Assembly: GCA_001942415.1 (NCBI GenBank)
Contig: MKJX01000088.1
Location: 28,899 to 92,898, forward strand
DNA: 64,000 bases
Reading direction: 5' to 3'
Origin: Pseudonocardia sp. CNS-139
Lineage (GTDB): Bacteria; Actinomycetota; Actinomycetes; Mycobacteriales; Pseudonocardiaceae
The notes beneath the pieces were generated by a model. That model was given only the letters and a program-made list of their open reading frames with translations. It ran no database searches and was not told where the DNA came from. Below are positions 19,873-28,322 of this stretch, piece by piece (position 1 is the first letter of the stretch; each line of letters starts with the position of its first letter). A program made the translations under genes and the position numbers.

Positions 19873-20987
19873 ATGCAGATCGGCGTCTTCACCGTCGGGG
19901 ACGTGACGCCCGACCCGACAAACGGCCGCACGCCGAGCGAGGCGGAGCGGATCCAGGCCATGGTGGCGATCGCGCTGAAGGCCGAGGAGATCGGCCTGGA
20001 CGTGTTCGCGACGGGGGAGCACCACAACCCGCCGTTCGTGCCGTCGTCCCCGACCACGATGCTCGGGTACGTCGCGGCCCGGACCAGCCGGCTGCTGCTC
20101 TCCACCGCCACCACGCTCATCACCACGACGACCCGGTGAAGATCGCCGAGGACTACGCGATGCTGCAGCACCTGTCCGGCGGCCGCGTCGACCTGATGAT
20201 GGGCCGCGGCAACACCGGGCCGGTCTACCCGTGGTTCGGCAAGGACATCCGGGACGGGATCGCGCTCGCCGTGGAGAACTACGCCCTGCTGCGCCGGCTG
20301 TGGCGCGAGGACGTCGTCGACTGGGAGGGCCGCTTCCGCACGCCGCTGCAAGGCTTCACGTCCACGCCGCGGCCGCTGGACGGGGTGCCGCCGTTCGTGT
20401 GGCACGCCTCGATCCGGAGCCCGGAGATCGCGGAGCAGGCCGCGTACTACGGCGACGGCTTCTTCCACAACAACATCTTCTGGGATGCGGGGCACGTCCG
20501 CCGGATGGTGGAGCTGTACCGGCGCCGTTTCGAGCACTACGGGCACGGCGCGGCCGACCGGGCGATCGTCGGGCTCGGCGGCCAGGTGTTCATGCGGCGC
20601 AACTCCCAGGACGCCGTGCGCGAGTTCCGGCCCTACTTCGACAACGCGCCGGTCTACGGCCACGGCCCGTCGCTGGAGGACTTCTCCGAGCTGACGGCGC
20701 TGACCGTCGGCAGCCCCCAGCAGGTGATCGACAAGACCCTGTCGTTCGCCGGCAACGTGGGCGACTACCAGCGCCAGCTGTTCCTGATGGACCACGCGGG
20801 CCTGCCGCTCAAGACCGTGCTGGAGCAGCTCGACATGCTGGGCGAGGAGGTCGTGCCGGTGCTGCGCAGGGAGTTCGCCGCGCGCAAGCCGGCGCACGTC
20901 CCGGAGGCGCCGACGCACGCGAGCCTGAAGGCCGCGCTGGAAGCGGCTCGGCAGGAGCCCGAGAACGAGGAGGAGGTCGTCGCATGA
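19873..20987 (+). CDS. LLM-class flavin-dependent oxidoreductase (CE1758 family)
   Basis: Luciferase-like FMNH2-dependent monooxygenase, about 371 aa. Seen: [59 protein letters not shown], and after a frame break near 20130, [22 protein letters not shown] 19873 has GGAGGAAG upstream. The last codons overlap the ATG of the FMN reductase (ATGA), the standard CE1758/CE1759 arrangement, in which the partner supplies reduced flavin. Substrate unknown. Confidence 0.9.
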
Positions 20988-21601
20988 CGACGCGCACGCT
21001 GGCGGTGGTGAGCGCCGGGCTGGGCGTGCCGTCGTCCACCCGGCTGCTCGCCGACCGCCTGGCCGCCGCCGTGACGGCGGCGCTGCGCGAACGCGGGATC
21101 GGGACCGAGGTGACGGTCGTGGACCTGCGGGAGCACGGCCACGACCTGGTGGACGCCGCGCTCACCGGGTTCCCCGGCACCGGCCTGCGGGCCGCCGTCG
21201 ACGCGGTGACCGGCGCGGACGGCGTCGTCGCGGTGACGCCGATCTTCTCCGCGTCCTACAACGGCCTGTTCAAGCTGTTCTTCGACGTGCTGGAGGACGG
21301 CGTGCTGGCCGGGAAGCCGACGCTCGTCGGGGCCACCGGCGGTACCGGCCGGCACTCGCTCGCGCTGGAGCACGCGGTGCGCCCGCTCTTCGCGTACCTG
21401 CGCAGCGTGGTCGTCCCGACGGCGGTGTTCGCCGCGCCGGAGGACTGGGCGGGCGGCGCGACCGGCGTGCCCGCGCTCGACCGGCGGATCGCGCGGGCCG
21501 CGGGCGAGCTGGCCGACCTGATGGCCGGGCGGCCCGCCCCGCCGCCGGCCGACCCGTACGGCGACGTGGTGCCGTTCGACCGGCTGCTGAAGGGCGACTG
21601 A
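20984..21601 (+). CDS. NADPH-dependent FMN reductase (CE1759 family)
   Basis: Flavodoxin-fold reductase, 205 aa, intact: reduces FMN for the upstream monooxygenase. Seen: [20 protein letters not shown] (phosphate-binding loop), [21 protein letters not shown] and [20 protein letters not shown]. Start ATG 20984 overlaps the upstream stop by 4 nt, giving tight stoichiometric coupling. Ends 20 bp before the sigma factor gene, which may be co-transcribed. Confidence 0.9.
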   Translation: MTTRTLAVVSAGLGVPSSTRLLADRLAAAVTAALRERGIGTEVTVVDLREHGHDLVDAALTGFPGTGLRAAVDAVTGADGVVAVTPIFSASYNGLFKLFFDVLEDGVLAGKPTLVGATGGTGRHSLALEHAVRPLFAYLRSVVVPTAVFAAPEDWAGGATGVPALDRRIARAAGELADLMAGRPAPPPADPYGDVVPFDRLLKGD

Positions 21602-21621
21602 CCGGCGGGCACAGTGGCCCG

Positions 21622-22596
21622 ATGGACGTCGGGTCGCTCTTCGAGGAGCACCGCCGCGAGCTGCGCGTGCACTGCTACCGGATGCTCGGCTCGTTCGACG
21701 AGGCGGAGGACCTGGTGCAGGAGACGTTCCTGCGCGCGTGGCGGGCGGCGGAGGGCTTCGAGGGCCGGTCGTCGGTGCGGACGTGGCTGTACCGGATCGC
21801 GACGAACGTGTGCCTCGACGCGCTCGACCGGCGGGCCCGCGGGTGCTCCCGCAGTACCTGACGCCGCCGTCCGACCCGGCCACCGACCTGCCGCCGCGCG
21901 CCGACCTCCCGTGGCTCCAGCCGTTCCCGGACGAGCTGTGGGAGCCGGCCGCGCCGACCGAGACCCAGCCCGACGCGGCGGCCGTCGACCGCGAGACCAT
22001 CGAGCTGGCCTTCCTCGCGGCCATCCAGCACCTCTCGCCGCGGCAGCGGGCCGCGCTGCTGCTGCGCGACGTGCTCGGCTGGCGGCCGCACGAGATCGCG
22101 GGGGCCATCGACCAGAGCGTGCCCGCCGTCAACAGCGCACTGCAGCGGGCCCGGGCCACGCTGCGGGAACGCTGCCGCAGCGGCGCGCCGACTGGACCGC
22201 GGACCCGACGCCGCAGGAGCAGGCGGTGCTGCGCCGGTACATGGCGGCCATGGAGCGCGGTGACGTGGCGGCGGTCGCCGCGCTGCTCGCCGAGGACGTC
22301 CGCACGTCGATGCCGCCGTGGCCCATGTGGTTCCGGGGGCGCGCCGCGGTGGCCGCGGCGCTCGCCGCGAGCTGGGACGAGGACGCCCCGACCTACGTCG
22401 CCGCTTCCGCACGCTCGCGACCCGGGCCAACGGCCGGCCCGCGGTCGCGTCGTACACCCGGCGGCCGGGCGACGCCGCGCACCTGCCGTTCGCCATCTCC
22501 GTGCTCGTGATCGAGGACGGGCTGGTGGCGGAGGCGACGGCGTTCCACGACCTCGGGCTGTTCCCGAGGTTCGGGCTGCCCGCGCAGCTGTCGTAG
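21622..22596 (+). CDS. ECF sigma factor with SnoaL-like C-terminal domain (ECF56/TIGR02960-like)
   Basis: RNA polymerase sigma factor, about 324 aa. Region 2 ([33 protein letters not shown]), the family linker [13 protein letters not shown], region 4 ([40 protein letters not shown]), then a SnoaL-like domain ([34 protein letters not shown]). Three frame breaks (about 21845, 22185, 22405). In this group the C-terminal domain replaces a separate anti-sigma factor and tunes activity; no anti-sigma gene is adjacent, which fits. Convergent with the MerR gene. Confidence 0.85.
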
Positions 22597-22597
22597 C

Positions 22598-23374
22598 TCA
22601 CTGGTGCGGGACGTCGAGGCCGGCCGCGCGCAGCTTCTCCTCGATGAGCGCGGTCAGCCGGGCCACGGTCGGCGCCTCGTCCGCCCGGTGGTTGTTGACC
22701 ACCCCGTAGCGGGCGTTGGCGTCGGGCAGGGAGAAGAAGTCCGACTGCGCCTCCATCAGCGCGCGGCCGGCCAGCAGTCCCTCGGCCATCGCGGACGCCA
22801 GCTCGTCGACCCGCGGGTCGTCCGGGTCCCAGGACAGCGCCTCCCAGCTGAGCTTCCACAGCTCGACGTAGCCGGGGTCGCGGAGGCGGTGCTCCAGCTG
22901 GGTCAGGAAGCCGTCGAAGAACTCCGGGGCCACCGCCCGGGCCAGCACCAGGCCCTCCCGTTGCGAGGCCACGAACTCGGGCGGGAAGCCCAGCTCGGTG
23001 AACCGGTCCAGCACCGCGCAGGCGCGGTCGGGCAGCAGGGCCCGGTCGCCGTCGGCGAGCCGGTGCAGCGTGTCGCGGCGGGCGACCAGCTCCTCGATGC
23101 GCTCGGTGAGCCGGTGCCCGACGTCGGCCAGCGCGGCGGCGAACCGCTCGGGATCGGCGTCGAGCAGGTCGCCGATCTCCGCGAGCGGCACGCCCGCCTC
23201 GGCCAGCGCGCGGACCTGGACCAGCCGGAGCAGGTCGGTGGAGGTGTACCGGCGGTAGCCGGACGTGTCGCGCCGCGGTTCGTCGACCAGGCCGAGGCGG
23301 TGGTAGTGCCGCACGGTCTTGATCGTCACGCCCGCGAACGCGGCCGCCTGCCCGATGGTGAGTCCGCCCGCCAT
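22598..23374 (-). CDS. MerR-family regulator
   Basis: 258 aa, intact. N-terminal MerR winged helix ([38 protein letters not shown]), a dimerisation coiled coil ([20 protein letters not shown]) and a C-terminal ~130-residue helical effector domain ([20 protein letters not shown]) typical of larger actinobacterial MerR proteins. Second gene of an operon with the alpha/beta hydrolase (4-bp gap). A TGACC-CGA-GGTCA palindrome upstream of the operon is a likely autoregulatory operator. Ligand unknown. Confidence 0.88.
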   Translation of the reverse strand: MAGGLTIGQAAAFAGVTIKTVRHYHRLGLVDEPRRDTSGYRRYTSTDLLRLVQVRALAEAGVPLAEIGDLLDADPERFAAALADVGHRLTERIEELVARRDTLHRLADGDRALLPDRACAVLDRFTELGFPPEFVASQREGLVLARAVAPEFFDGFLTQLEHRLRDPGYVELWKLSWEALSWDPDDPRVDELASAMAEGLLAGRALMEAQSDFFSLPDANARYGVVNNHRADEAPTVARLTALIEEKLRAAGLDVPHQ

Positions 23375-23378
23375 CTGC

Positions 23379-24185
23379 TCAGCCTGCCCGCCGGTCCGCC
23401 GTCCGGTCGGCGGCGGCGGCGATCTCCCGCACCGCCTGGGCGACGGCCCGGAAGTCCTTGCGGAGGATCGCGCCGTGGTTGCTCGTGACCTTGGCGCTGA
23501 CCTGCAGGTTCGGGTTCTTCGCGAACACCGGCTCCAGCGCGGTGCGGGCCTGCTCGTGCTCGCCGTCCCGGCTCCCGAGGCTGTCCCCGGTGGCGAGGAC
23601 GTAGCGCACCGGGCAGGTGACGCGCTCCAGGACCGGCGCGCAGGCCGCCGCGATCTCGTTCAGCTCGATGTTGACGTCGGCGTGCTCGTCCGCGGACATC
23701 CGCGCGGCCAGGCCGAACGGGGCCACCAGCGGCAGCACCAGCCGCATCCTGCGGAACAGCATCCGGATCCGCGCGTGCCCCTCTGGCCCGGTGAGACCGG
23801 CCGGCAGGGCGCCGTCCACGTTCACGACACCCGCGATGCGGTCGGGGTGGCGGTGCGCCCAGTACATCCCGATGAACGCCCCGTACGACCAGCCCACGAG
23901 GATCGGCCGGGCCACGCCGCGGGCCCGCAGCACCGCGTCGAGGTCCCGGAGGGTCCCCTCGAACGAATAGTCCGACGAGGTCCGCGACCGGCCGCGGGCG
24001 CGCTCGTCGTAGGTGATGTGCCGCCACTGGTCGGTGCCCAGCGCGGCGATCGTGGGCTTCCAGTGCCGCTGGCTTGCGTAGGCGCCGTTCAGGTACACGA
24101 CGGGCGTGCCGGTGCCGCCGGTGTCGGTGACCGCGAGCGCGGTGTCGTCGATGGGGAGCATGCCCGTCCAGGGTGAGTTCGTCAT
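23379..24185 (-). CDS. Alpha/beta hydrolase
   Basis: 268 aa, intact. Seen: VVYLNGAYASQRHW (oxyanion strand, with HG replaced by NG), nucleophile elbow VGWSYGAFIG (Ser about 96), HPDRIAGVVNVDGA, and a late His in SNHGAILRKD. Start ATG 24185. First gene of the hydrolase-MerR operon, so its substrate or product probably relates to the MerR ligand. Could be an esterase or haloalkane-dehalogenase-like enzyme; not resolvable from sequence. Confidence 0.85.
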   Translation of the reverse strand: MTNSPWTGMLPIDDTALAVTDTGGTGTPVVYLNGAYASQRHWKPTIAALGTDQWRHITYDERARGRSRTSSDYSFEGTLRDLDAVLRARGVARPILVGWSYGAFIGMYWAHRHPDRIAGVVNVDGALPAGLTGPEGHARIRMLFRRMRLVLPLVAPFGLAARMSADEHADVNIELNEIAAACAPVLERVTCPVRYVLATGDSLGSRDGEHEQARTALEPVFAKNPNLQVSAKVTSNHGAILRKDFRAVAQAVREIAAAADRTADRRAG

Positions 24186-24202
24186 GCGACGAGCGTCCAC
24201 CC

Positions 24203-24215
24203 TGACCTCGGGTCA
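24203..24215 (-). promoter_or_regulatory. MerR-type operator
   Basis: Perfect palindrome TGACCTCGGGTCA (5-bp arms, 3-bp centre) 18 bp upstream of the hydrolase ATG, preceded on that strand by TTGACC. It fits a MerR spacer operator. Confidence 0.55.
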
Positions 24216-24224
24216 AGGTCAACC

Positions 24225-24413
24225 ATCACCGCCCGCTCGTGCCTCGACGCCGGTGCGCTCGACGAGGTGCTGGTGTCGGTGGTCCCGGTGCTGCTCGGGG
24301 ACGGGGTGCGGCTCTTCGAGCACGCCGGCGGGACGCTCGTGCGGCTGGCGCCCGTCGCCGCGGACCACACGCCGCCGCTCACGACCATGCGGTTCCGCGT
24401 GGTGGCGGGGTAG
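24225..24413 (+). pseudogene. 3' remnant of a dihydrofolate reductase-family (RibD_C) gene
   Basis: About 62 codons reading ITARSCLDAGALDEVLVSVV, PVLLGDGVRLFEHAGGTLVR and a final MRFRVVAG, which is the C-terminal third of DHFR/RibD_C-like proteins (typically LVDELHVSLVPVLLGGGVRLF). The first two thirds, including the NADPH site, are missing and no start codon fits. It sits between the hydrolase promoter and the end of the acyl-CoA dehydrogenase gene. Likely a deletion relic. Confidence 0.65.
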
Positions 24414-24417
24414 CCGC

Positions 24418-25595
24418 TCAGCCGTGCTCGGGCGCGTCGCGATGCCGAGCGTGTCGGCGCCCACGAGCCGGCGGGCGGCGAGGTTGCCCATCGGCATGAT
24501 CGGCCCGGCCTGCACGTCGCGCCACATGCGCTCGAACGGCAGGTCGCGGGTGTAGGCCGGGCCGCCGACGACGTCGACGAGCCGGGCCAGCACCTGGGTC
24601 GCGTTCGTCGCGGCGACGTACTTGGTGGTGGCGCAGCGGGCGACGCCGGCCTGCACCCCGTGCTCCGCGAGCCGGCCGGCCTCGACGTCGGCGACGTGGC
24701 GCGCCAGCACGGCACGTGAGGTCTCCAGCTGGATGCGGCACTCGCCCACGACGTCCTGCACCACCGGGTCCTCGGCGCGCCCGGACCGGACGAGCCGGGC
24801 GACCGTCCAGTCGAGGGCGCCGGCCGCGATGCCGGTGTAGACGGCGCCGAAGCACGGCATCGCCCACGCCCACACCGTCTCCAGCACCCGCCGGTCCAGG
24901 CTCCCCACCGGCAGCGAGTGCACCACCCGCTCGTCGGGCACGAACACGTCGCGGAACTCGACGTCGTCGCTGCGGGTGGCGCGCATCCCGAGCGCGTTCC
25001 AGGTGGCGTGCACCTGCACGCCGTCCTGGCGCATCGACACCTGGCACAGCAGCAGCCGGGGGCCGCCGTCGGCGTCGTCGTGGCGGGCCGTGGTGGAGAA
25101 GTCGGTGGCGACCGCGCTGTTCGTCGCGAAGGTCTTGCGGCCGTTGAGCAGGAACCCGCCCTTGACGCGGGTGGCGCTCGTGCGGGCGTCGGTCATGGTG
25201 TTGCGGACGCCCGCCTCGGCGGTGAGCGCGGCCCAGACCAGCGACCCGTCCGCGGCGCGGCGCAGCATGTCGGCCAGCCGCTCGTCCCCGGTGCGCCGCC
25301 AGACCGCGGCCCACTGGCCGACGGGGGAGATGTGCATCGCCGCGGCCAGCACCGTCGCCCCGTCGCCGGTCGCGAGCCGTTCGAGCACCGCGACGACGTC
25401 GCCCAGGCCGGCGCCGAGCCCGCCCAGCTCCGCGGGCACGGTGAGGCGCAGGATGCCGGCGTCGGCGAGGTCGGCGTAGTTGTCGAAGGGGAACGTGGCG
25501 TCCCGGTCGTGCGCGGCGGCGCGCTCGGCGAACGTCGCCGCCAGCCCGTCCGCGATCGCGAGGAGCTCGTCCCGGCGGATGCTCGTGCCCGTCAC
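24418..25595 (-). CDS. Acyl-CoA dehydrogenase-family flavoprotein
   Basis: About 392 aa. Seen: TVPAELGGLGAGLGDVVAVL, FAD-side motifs WAALTAEAG and RVKGGFLLNGRKTFATNSAV, NALGMRATRSDDVEF, and C-terminal DVVGGPAYTRDLPFERMWRD. The E of the usual catalytic base region is not obvious, so it may be a DszC/HsaA-type flavin monooxygenase or a dehydrogenase. One frame break near 24432 just before the stop restores APEHG. GTG 25595 is the first start. Divergent from the ArsR gene. Confidence 0.82.
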
Positions 25596-25640
25596 CGGTC
25601 CGATCCTGCCCGATGGGTTGCCCGGGCGCGGGGTCCGCGA

Positions 25641-25663
25641 TAACGTACAACCGTATGGTTGTA
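25641..25663 (+). promoter_or_regulatory. ArsR operator overlapping -10 and start codon
   Basis: TAACGT at 25641-25646 fits a -10 box whose transcript would begin at or next to the ATG (25655), so the mRNA is probably leaderless. A perfect palindrome TACAACC-GTAT-GGTTGTA (25646-25663) spans the start codon, ideal for autorepression. Confidence 0.65.
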
Positions 25664-26014
25664 GATCGCGGCGCGGACGAGATCGTGGACCGGCTCTTCC
25701 ACGCGCTCGCCGACCCCACCCGGCGGGACATCGTCCGCCGGTGCGCGGACGGCGAGCTGTCGGTCTCGCGGCTGGCGCAGGCCTACCCGATGAGCTTCGC
25801 CGCGGTGCAGAAGCACGTGGCGGTGCTGGAGCGGGCCGGCCTCGTCCGGAAGGAGCGCCGCGGCCGCGAGCAGCTCGTCCGCAGCGACCCCTACGCCATC
25901 CAGCGGGCCCGCCAGGCCCTCGACCAGCTGGAGACGGCCTGGCTCGGGCGGGTGGACCGGATGTCCGGCCTGCTCGCCGAGCCCGAACCCGACACGAAAG
26001 GACACCGACCATGA
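25655..26014 (+). CDS. ArsR-family repressor
   Basis: Winged-helix repressor, 119 aa, intact. Seen: LFHALADPTRRDIVRRCADG, SVSRLAQAYPMSFAAVQKHV and VLERAGLVRKERRGREQLVR. No metal-binding Cys pair, so a non-metal type. ATG 25655 sits inside the TACAACC/GGTTGTA palindrome. The stop overlaps the ATG of the SRPBCC gene; ArsR-AHSA1 pairs like this are common in actinomycetes and usually self-regulated. Confidence 0.9.
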   Translation: MVVDRGADEIVDRLFHALADPTRRDIVRRCADGELSVSRLAQAYPMSFAAVQKHVAVLERAGLVRKERRGREQLVRSDPYAIQRARQALDQLETAWLGRVDRMSGLLAEPEPDTKGHRP

Positions 26015-26493
26015 GCGTCACGAGCGTCGACAAGGACCTCGACACCCTGACCCTGACCCTCGTCGCGCACTTCGACGCACCCGCCGAGCGGGTGTGGGAC
26101 CTGTGGGCCGACCCTCGGAAGCTGGAGCGCTGGTGGGGCCCGCCCACCTACCCGGCCACCGTCGAGAAGCACGAGCTCGTGCCCGGCGGCGGCGTCACGT
26201 ACTTCATGACGGGCCCGGAGGGCGACCGGCACTTCGGCTGGTGGCGGATCACCGCGGTGAACCCGCCGCGGTCGCTGGAGTTCCGGGACGGCTTCGGCGA
26301 CGAGGACGGCAACCCGAGCACGGAGCTGCCGGTCAGCACCGTGCGCATGCAGCTCGTCGACGAGGACGGCCGCACCCGGATGGAGCTGCGCTCGGTGTTC
26401 GACTCGCGCGAGCAGCTGGAGCAGGTGCTCGCCATGGGCATGCAGGAGGGCCTCACGCTCGCCGTCGGGCAGATGGACGCGCTGCTCGCGTAG
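26011..26493 (+). CDS. SRPBCC/AHSA1-like protein
   Basis: START-like ligand-binding domain of the AHSA1 type, 160 aa, intact. Seen: VAHFDAPAERVWDLWADPRK, LERWWGPPTYPATV, GDRHFGWWRITAVNPPRSLE and the long C-terminal helix EQVLAMGMQEGLTLAVGQMD. Co-translated with the ArsR gene (ATGA). Binds a hydrophobic ligand of unknown identity; likely a stress or polyketide-cyclase-like protein rather than a true Hsp90 activator. Confidence 0.9.
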   Translation: MSVTSVDKDLDTLTLTLVAHFDAPAERVWDLWADPRKLERWWGPPTYPATVEKHELVPGGGVTYFMTGPEGDRHFGWWRITAVNPPRSLEFRDGFGDEDGNPSTELPVSTVRMQLVDEDGRTRMELRSVFDSREQLEQVLAMGMQEGLTLAVGQMDALLA

Positions 26494-26529
26494 CCGGGGC
26501 CGCTGAACCGGGCCGCGCCCGCGTGCGTC

Positions 26530-27075
26530 GTGGAGGGTGTGAACGTGGGGGACGCGACCCCGCCGTCGCCGGACGCCGAGACGTTCGTCCGGGCCCTGTA
26601 CGACGACGCCGCAGGACCGCTCTTCGGGTACGTGCTGCGCCTCACCGGCGACCGCGCGCGGGCCGAGGAGGTCGTGCAGGAGACGCTGGTGCGGGCGTGG
26701 CGCAGCGCCGTGCACCTGGACGCGGGCTCCGAGGCGCTGCGGGCGTGGCTCTTCACCACCGCCCGCAACCTCTGCACGGACCTGTGGCGGCGCGACGCCG
26801 CCCGGCCGGCCACGGTGTCCGACGACTTCGCCCTGGCGTCGGCGCCCGCCGCCGACGAGCTGGACCGCGCCGTCCAGCGCTGGACGGTGGCGACCGCGCT
26901 CGCCCGGCTCACCCCCGAGCACCGCGCGGTGCTCGTCGAGACGTACTACGAAGGACGGTCGGTGGCCGAGGCCGCACAGCGGCTCGGCGTGCCGGCCGGC
27001 ACGGTCAAGTCCCGCACGTACTACGCGCTGCGGGCGCTCCGGCTCGTGCTGGAGGAGATGGGGGTGGCCCAGTGA
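26530..27075 (+). CDS. ECF sigma factor (SigK/SigL-like)
   Basis: 181 aa, intact. Region 2 (AAGPLFGYVLRLTGDRARAE, EVVQETLVRAWR, LFTTARNLCTDLWRR) and region 4 (LTPEHRAVLVETYYEGRSVA, LGVPAGTVKSRTYYALRALR). GTG overlap couples it to the anti-sigma gene. Start at 26530 (GTG); a second GTG at 26545 is possible. Release by the membrane anti-sigma factor would respond to an envelope signal. Confidence 0.92.
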   Translation: MEGVNVGDATPPSPDAETFVRALYDDAAGPLFGYVLRLTGDRARAEEVVQETLVRAWRSAVHLDAGSEALRAWLFTTARNLCTDLWRRDAARPATVSDDFALASAPAADELDRAVQRWTVATALARLTPEHRAVLVETYYEGRSVAEAAQRLGVPAGTVKSRTYYALRALRLVLEEMGVAQ

Positions 27076-27752
27076 CGGACGCGACGACCGGCGGGCCCGC
27101 CCCCGACCACGTGCCCGGCTCGACCTGGGCGCCTACCTCATCGGCAGCCTCGCGCCCGCGGAACGGGCGGCCGTGGAGCGCCACCTCGCGACCTGCCGGC
27201 GCTGCCGGGCGGAGCTGGCCGAGCTGGCCCCGCTGCCCGGGCTGCTCGGCCGGCTCGACGCCGCCGAGGTGCGCAGCCAGGCGCTTACCCCGGGCCCGGA
27301 CCTGCTGGCGCGCACGCTCGCCGCGGTCCGCGCCGCGCAGGCCGCCGAACACCGGCGGCTGCGGCGGTGGCGGGTGGGTGCGGCCGCCGCCGCGGCCGCC
27401 GCGCTGGTGGCGACGGCCGCGGCGGTCGTCCCGGCGGTGCTCCCGGACGTGACCACCCCGGCCGTCCCGTTCACGGTCGCGGCCGCGGGCGCACGGCGGC
27501 GGGGACGGGCAGCATGGAGCCCCGCGGCTGGGGCACGGCCGTGCGCATCGAGCTGACCGGGCTGCCGCCCGCGTCCGGGTACGAGGTCTACGCGACCTCC
27601 CGCGACGGGCACGGCGAGGTGGCCGCGACCTGGGGGCCGACCCCGTCCGGACGGGCGGTCGTCGACGGCGCGACGGCGATCCCGCGCGCGACCTCGCCTC
27701 GATCCAGGTGCGCACGACCGACGGCCGCACGCTGCTCGACCTGCCCTGCTAG
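27072..27752 (+). CDS. Zinc-finger anti-sigma factor, RskA-like
   Basis: Membrane anti-sigma factor for the ECF sigma encoded just upstream, about 226 aa. The N-terminal ZAS motif HLATCRRCRAEL (HxxxCxxC) binds the sigma factor, one membrane segment (AAAAAAALVATAAAVVPAVL, about residues 98-118) follows, then an extracytoplasmic RskA-like domain (GWGTAVRIELTGLPPASGYE, VYATSRDG). Frame breaks around 27112, 27125, 27500 and 27690. GTG 27072 overlaps the sigma stop. Its TAG shares the CTAG with the stop of the convergent STAS gene. Confidence 0.85.
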
Positions 27753-28147
27753 GGGAGCGCCTCGACGGCGCTGGCCACGTCCGGGTCCAGCGGCAGGATC
27801 TGCTGCAGGTTCATCGTCTCCCACGGCCGGATCACCGCGCGGTTGGCGGGCGGCGCGACCACCCGCAGCGGCAGCGGCGTGACGCGCTCCCCGTACGGCG
27901 CGGCGGGTGCGGTGGTGCGCGTCGCCAGCTCGGCGAGCGTGCCGAGGCCGGCGGAGCCGAGGAAGCTGACGGCGGTCAGGTCCACCACGAGGCCGGTGAC
28001 ACCCGGCTCCTGCAGGGTCGCGTCGACGACCTCCATCAGCTCGCGCGAGGTCTGGAGGTCCAGCTCCCCGGCCACCGTCACGACGGCCGCCGACCCGGCG
28101 CGGGCGGTGGTGAGCGTCATGAGGTCTGCGGGATCACGGTCGGTCAC
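27749..28147 (-). CDS. STAS-domain anti-anti-sigma factor
   Basis: SpoIIAA/RsbV-like protein, 132 aa, intact. Seen: VVTVAGELDLQTSRELMEVV and phosphorylation-site strand DLTAVSFLGSAGLGTLAELA (Ser in FLGSAGL). Dephosphorylated form would sequester an anti-sigma kinase; the GAF-SpoIIE phosphatase at 11601-13119 is of the type that acts on such proteins, but no local kinase is seen. GTG 28147. Convergent with the anti-sigma gene, sharing the CTAG stops. Confidence 0.9.
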   Translation of the reverse strand: MTDRDPADLMTLTTARAGSAAVVTVAGELDLQTSRELMEVVDATLQEPGVTGLVVDLTAVSFLGSAGLGTLAELATRTTAPAAPYGERVTPLPLRVVAPPANRAVIRPWETMNLQQILPLDPDVASAVEALP

Positions 28148-28215
28148 CTCCGGAACCGTATCGTCTCGTCGCCCCGGCGGCTCGGCGTGCCGTGGCCGTG
28201 CCGGCGTCCGTGACC

Positions 28216-28315
28216 GAACTGCATACCGCCGCCGCGTCCGTGCGCGGCTTGTCCAGCGCGGCTACGCCGTCTTCATCGCAGTTCATCGGTTCGCAACATT
28301 GAACTGTATACCGTT
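28216..28315 (+). promoter_or_regulatory. Two GAACTGyATACCG sites upstream of SIS operon
   Basis: GAACTGCATACCG at 28216-28228 and GAACTGTATACCG at 28301-28313. The second extends to AACTGTATACCGTT (28302-28315), matching 13 of 14 bases of the perfect palindrome AACGGTATACCGTT found at 33594. It ends 7 bp before the GTG of the first operon gene, an obvious repressor position. Confidence 0.6.
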
Positions 28316-28322
28316 TCGTTTC

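Noticed and set aside
19846..19874. TTGACA promoter directly before the flavin monooxygenase
   Set aside because: With normal spacing the -10 and start would fall on or inside the ATG at 19873, with no suitable -10 and a good ribosome site that implies a leader.
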